From positions 434,001 through 498,000 of the forward strand of contig NZ_OX366362.1 in assembly GCF_947251545.1 (NCBI RefSeq): a stretch of DNA of 64,000 nucleotides. The letters run 5' to 3'. Each line of letters starts with the position of its first letter. Positions within the stretch are counted from its first letter, which is position 1. Below are positions 59,974 through 64,000 of the stretch, piece by piece. Source of the DNA: Wolbachia endosymbiont (group A) of Anomoia purmunda (GTDB taxonomy: Bacteria > Pseudomonadota > Alphaproteobacteria > Rickettsiales > Anaplasmataceae). The notes beneath the pieces are model-generated. The model searched no databases. It was not told the origin of the DNA and was given only the letters and a program-made list of their open reading frames with translations. The position numbers and the translations under genes were made by a program.

Positions 59974-60627
59974 ATGAATACATATAATGATAATCCTAAG
60001 CAGTGTTTGGAAAAGATTGTTGAGTCTGCTTCAGCAAAATTTAATGAATCAGTTGATATTGCGGTCAATTTAGGCGTAGATTCACGTAAATCTGAAGAGC
60101 AGGTGCGTGGTACAGTAGTTTTGCCTAAAGGTATCGGGAAGAATATTAAAGTAGCTGTTTTCGCTCAAGATAAACATTTATTAGAAGCTGAAAAAGCTGG
60201 TGCTGATATTGCAGGAGGAGAGGATTTAGTTGAAGAAATAAAAAAAGGTAGAAAGTTAGATGTTGATTGGTGCATTACTACTCCTGATTTTATGGCAAAA
60301 ATCACTCCTATTGCAAAAGTATTGGGTGCTAAAGGGCTGATGCCTAACCCTAAATTTGGTACTGTGACTTCTAACATTGCAGAAGCTATTAAAACCATTA
60401 AGTCTGGTCAGGTAAAATTTAGAACAGATAAAAATGGTGTTATTCATGGTAAATTAGGAAATATTAAATTTGATGTTGATGACTTGCTAGAAAATTTAAA
60501 AGCCTTTCTTAAAGTAATTAAAGATAATAAACCTATTTCTGCGAAAGGAATTTACTTTAAGGGTGTTTTTTTAAATTCAACTATGGGTAAAGCTTATAAG
60601 ATAGGCAAAGTGGAAGATATAATTTAA
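59974..60627 (+). CDS. rplA: ribosomal protein L1
   Basis: 217 residues, L1 stalk protein. Motifs [18 protein letters not shown] and [16 protein letters not shown]. In many bacteria it represses its own operon by binding the rplK leader; no such site was identified here. Confidence 0.97.
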   Translation: MNTYNDNPKQCLEKIVESASAKFNESVDIAVNLGVDSRKSEEQVRGTVVLPKGIGKNIKVAVFAQDKHLLEAEKAGADIAGGEDLVEEIKKGRKLDVDWCITTPDFMAKITPIAKVLGAKGLMPNPKFGTVTSNIAEAIKTIKSGQVKFRTDKNGVIHGKLGNIKFDVDDLLENLKAFLKVIKDNKPISAKGIYFKGVFLNSTMGKAYKIGKVEDII

Positions 60628-60639
60628 GGGAGTGATACC

Positions 60640-61586
<947 letters not shown>

Positions 61587-61626
61587 TATTTAATGTATTA
61601 ATTTTATATTGATATAGCTCTTTTAA

Positions 61627-64000
<2,374 letters not shown>

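Overview
The window is an AT-rich bacterial chromosome segment that reads as Wolbachia (Rickettsiales, Anaplasmataceae). Support comes from the gene content (split isc genes, a nuoABC fragment, str/L11/rpoB ribosomal block, TatA, and ExoD, ankyrin and Fic proteins). It also comes from several hundred bases of the short palindromes typical of this genus, many insertion sequences of the IS4, IS5, IS110 and IS982 families, an ORF-less group II intron relic, and a scrap of a WO-like prophage. The species call is inference from protein and repeat recognition; no search was run.

Layout. 1-0.84 kb: broken Fic gene. 1-4.6 kb: an ankyrin/membrane protein and mutS. 4.6-5.75 kb: non-coding repeats. 5.8-7.06 kb: iscS. 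7.06-8.6 kb: nested IS wreckage. 8.7-13.1 kb (minus strand): DedA-like protein, cysS, two tandem exoD copies, tatA and an iron-type ABC ATPase; then tRNA-Arg(CCT). 13.4-15.8 kb: IS4 copy 1, palindromes and the intron relic. 16-22.4 kb: lepB, hscA-hscB-iscA-iscU, ftsY, radA. 22.4-23.8 kb: an IS5 relic inserted in a palindrome. 23.9-34.8 kb: tyrS, rsfS, a P-loop protein, rppH, tatD, mdh, nuoC-B-A, a HIT protein, two unknowns, murF, an NDUFA9-like protein and tRNA-Arg(TCT).

34.9-45 kb is an accessory island. It holds a dispersed 450-bp repeat, two identical 1,371-bp IS110 elements in inverted orientation around a SWIM zinc-finger gene fragment, phage genes (terminase tail, gpW-like) with an unknown gene split by IS4 copy 2, an IS982 relic, and IS4 copy 3 inside another copy of the 450-bp repeat. 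45-52.7 kb: tldD, tRNA-Leu, a membrane protein, hemD, xthA, an unknown coiled-coil protein and polA. 52.7-54.1 kb: an IS982-type MITE, palindromes and a fourth 450-bp repeat. 54.2-64 kb: rpsL-rpsG-fusA-tuf-tRNA-Trp-secE-nusG-rplK-rplA-rplJ-rplL-rpoB (rpoB runs off the end).

How the genes connect. iscS, iscU, iscA, hscA and hscB form the Fe-S assembly pathway, but the chaperone pair looks eroded: HscB lacks HPD and HscA carries two palindrome insertions. nuoABC, mdh and the NDUFA9-like protein serve respiration. The 54-64 kb block is the translation/transcription core. Most notable points: palindromic elements read in one fixed frame inside four sites of three essential-type proteins; a NusG with a duplicated NGN domain; a folded leader upstream of both IS110 transposases that is a bridge-RNA candidate; a 257-bp MITE with IS982-like ends; a four-copy 450-bp intergenic repeat; and an Arg at the streptomycin-resistance position of S12.
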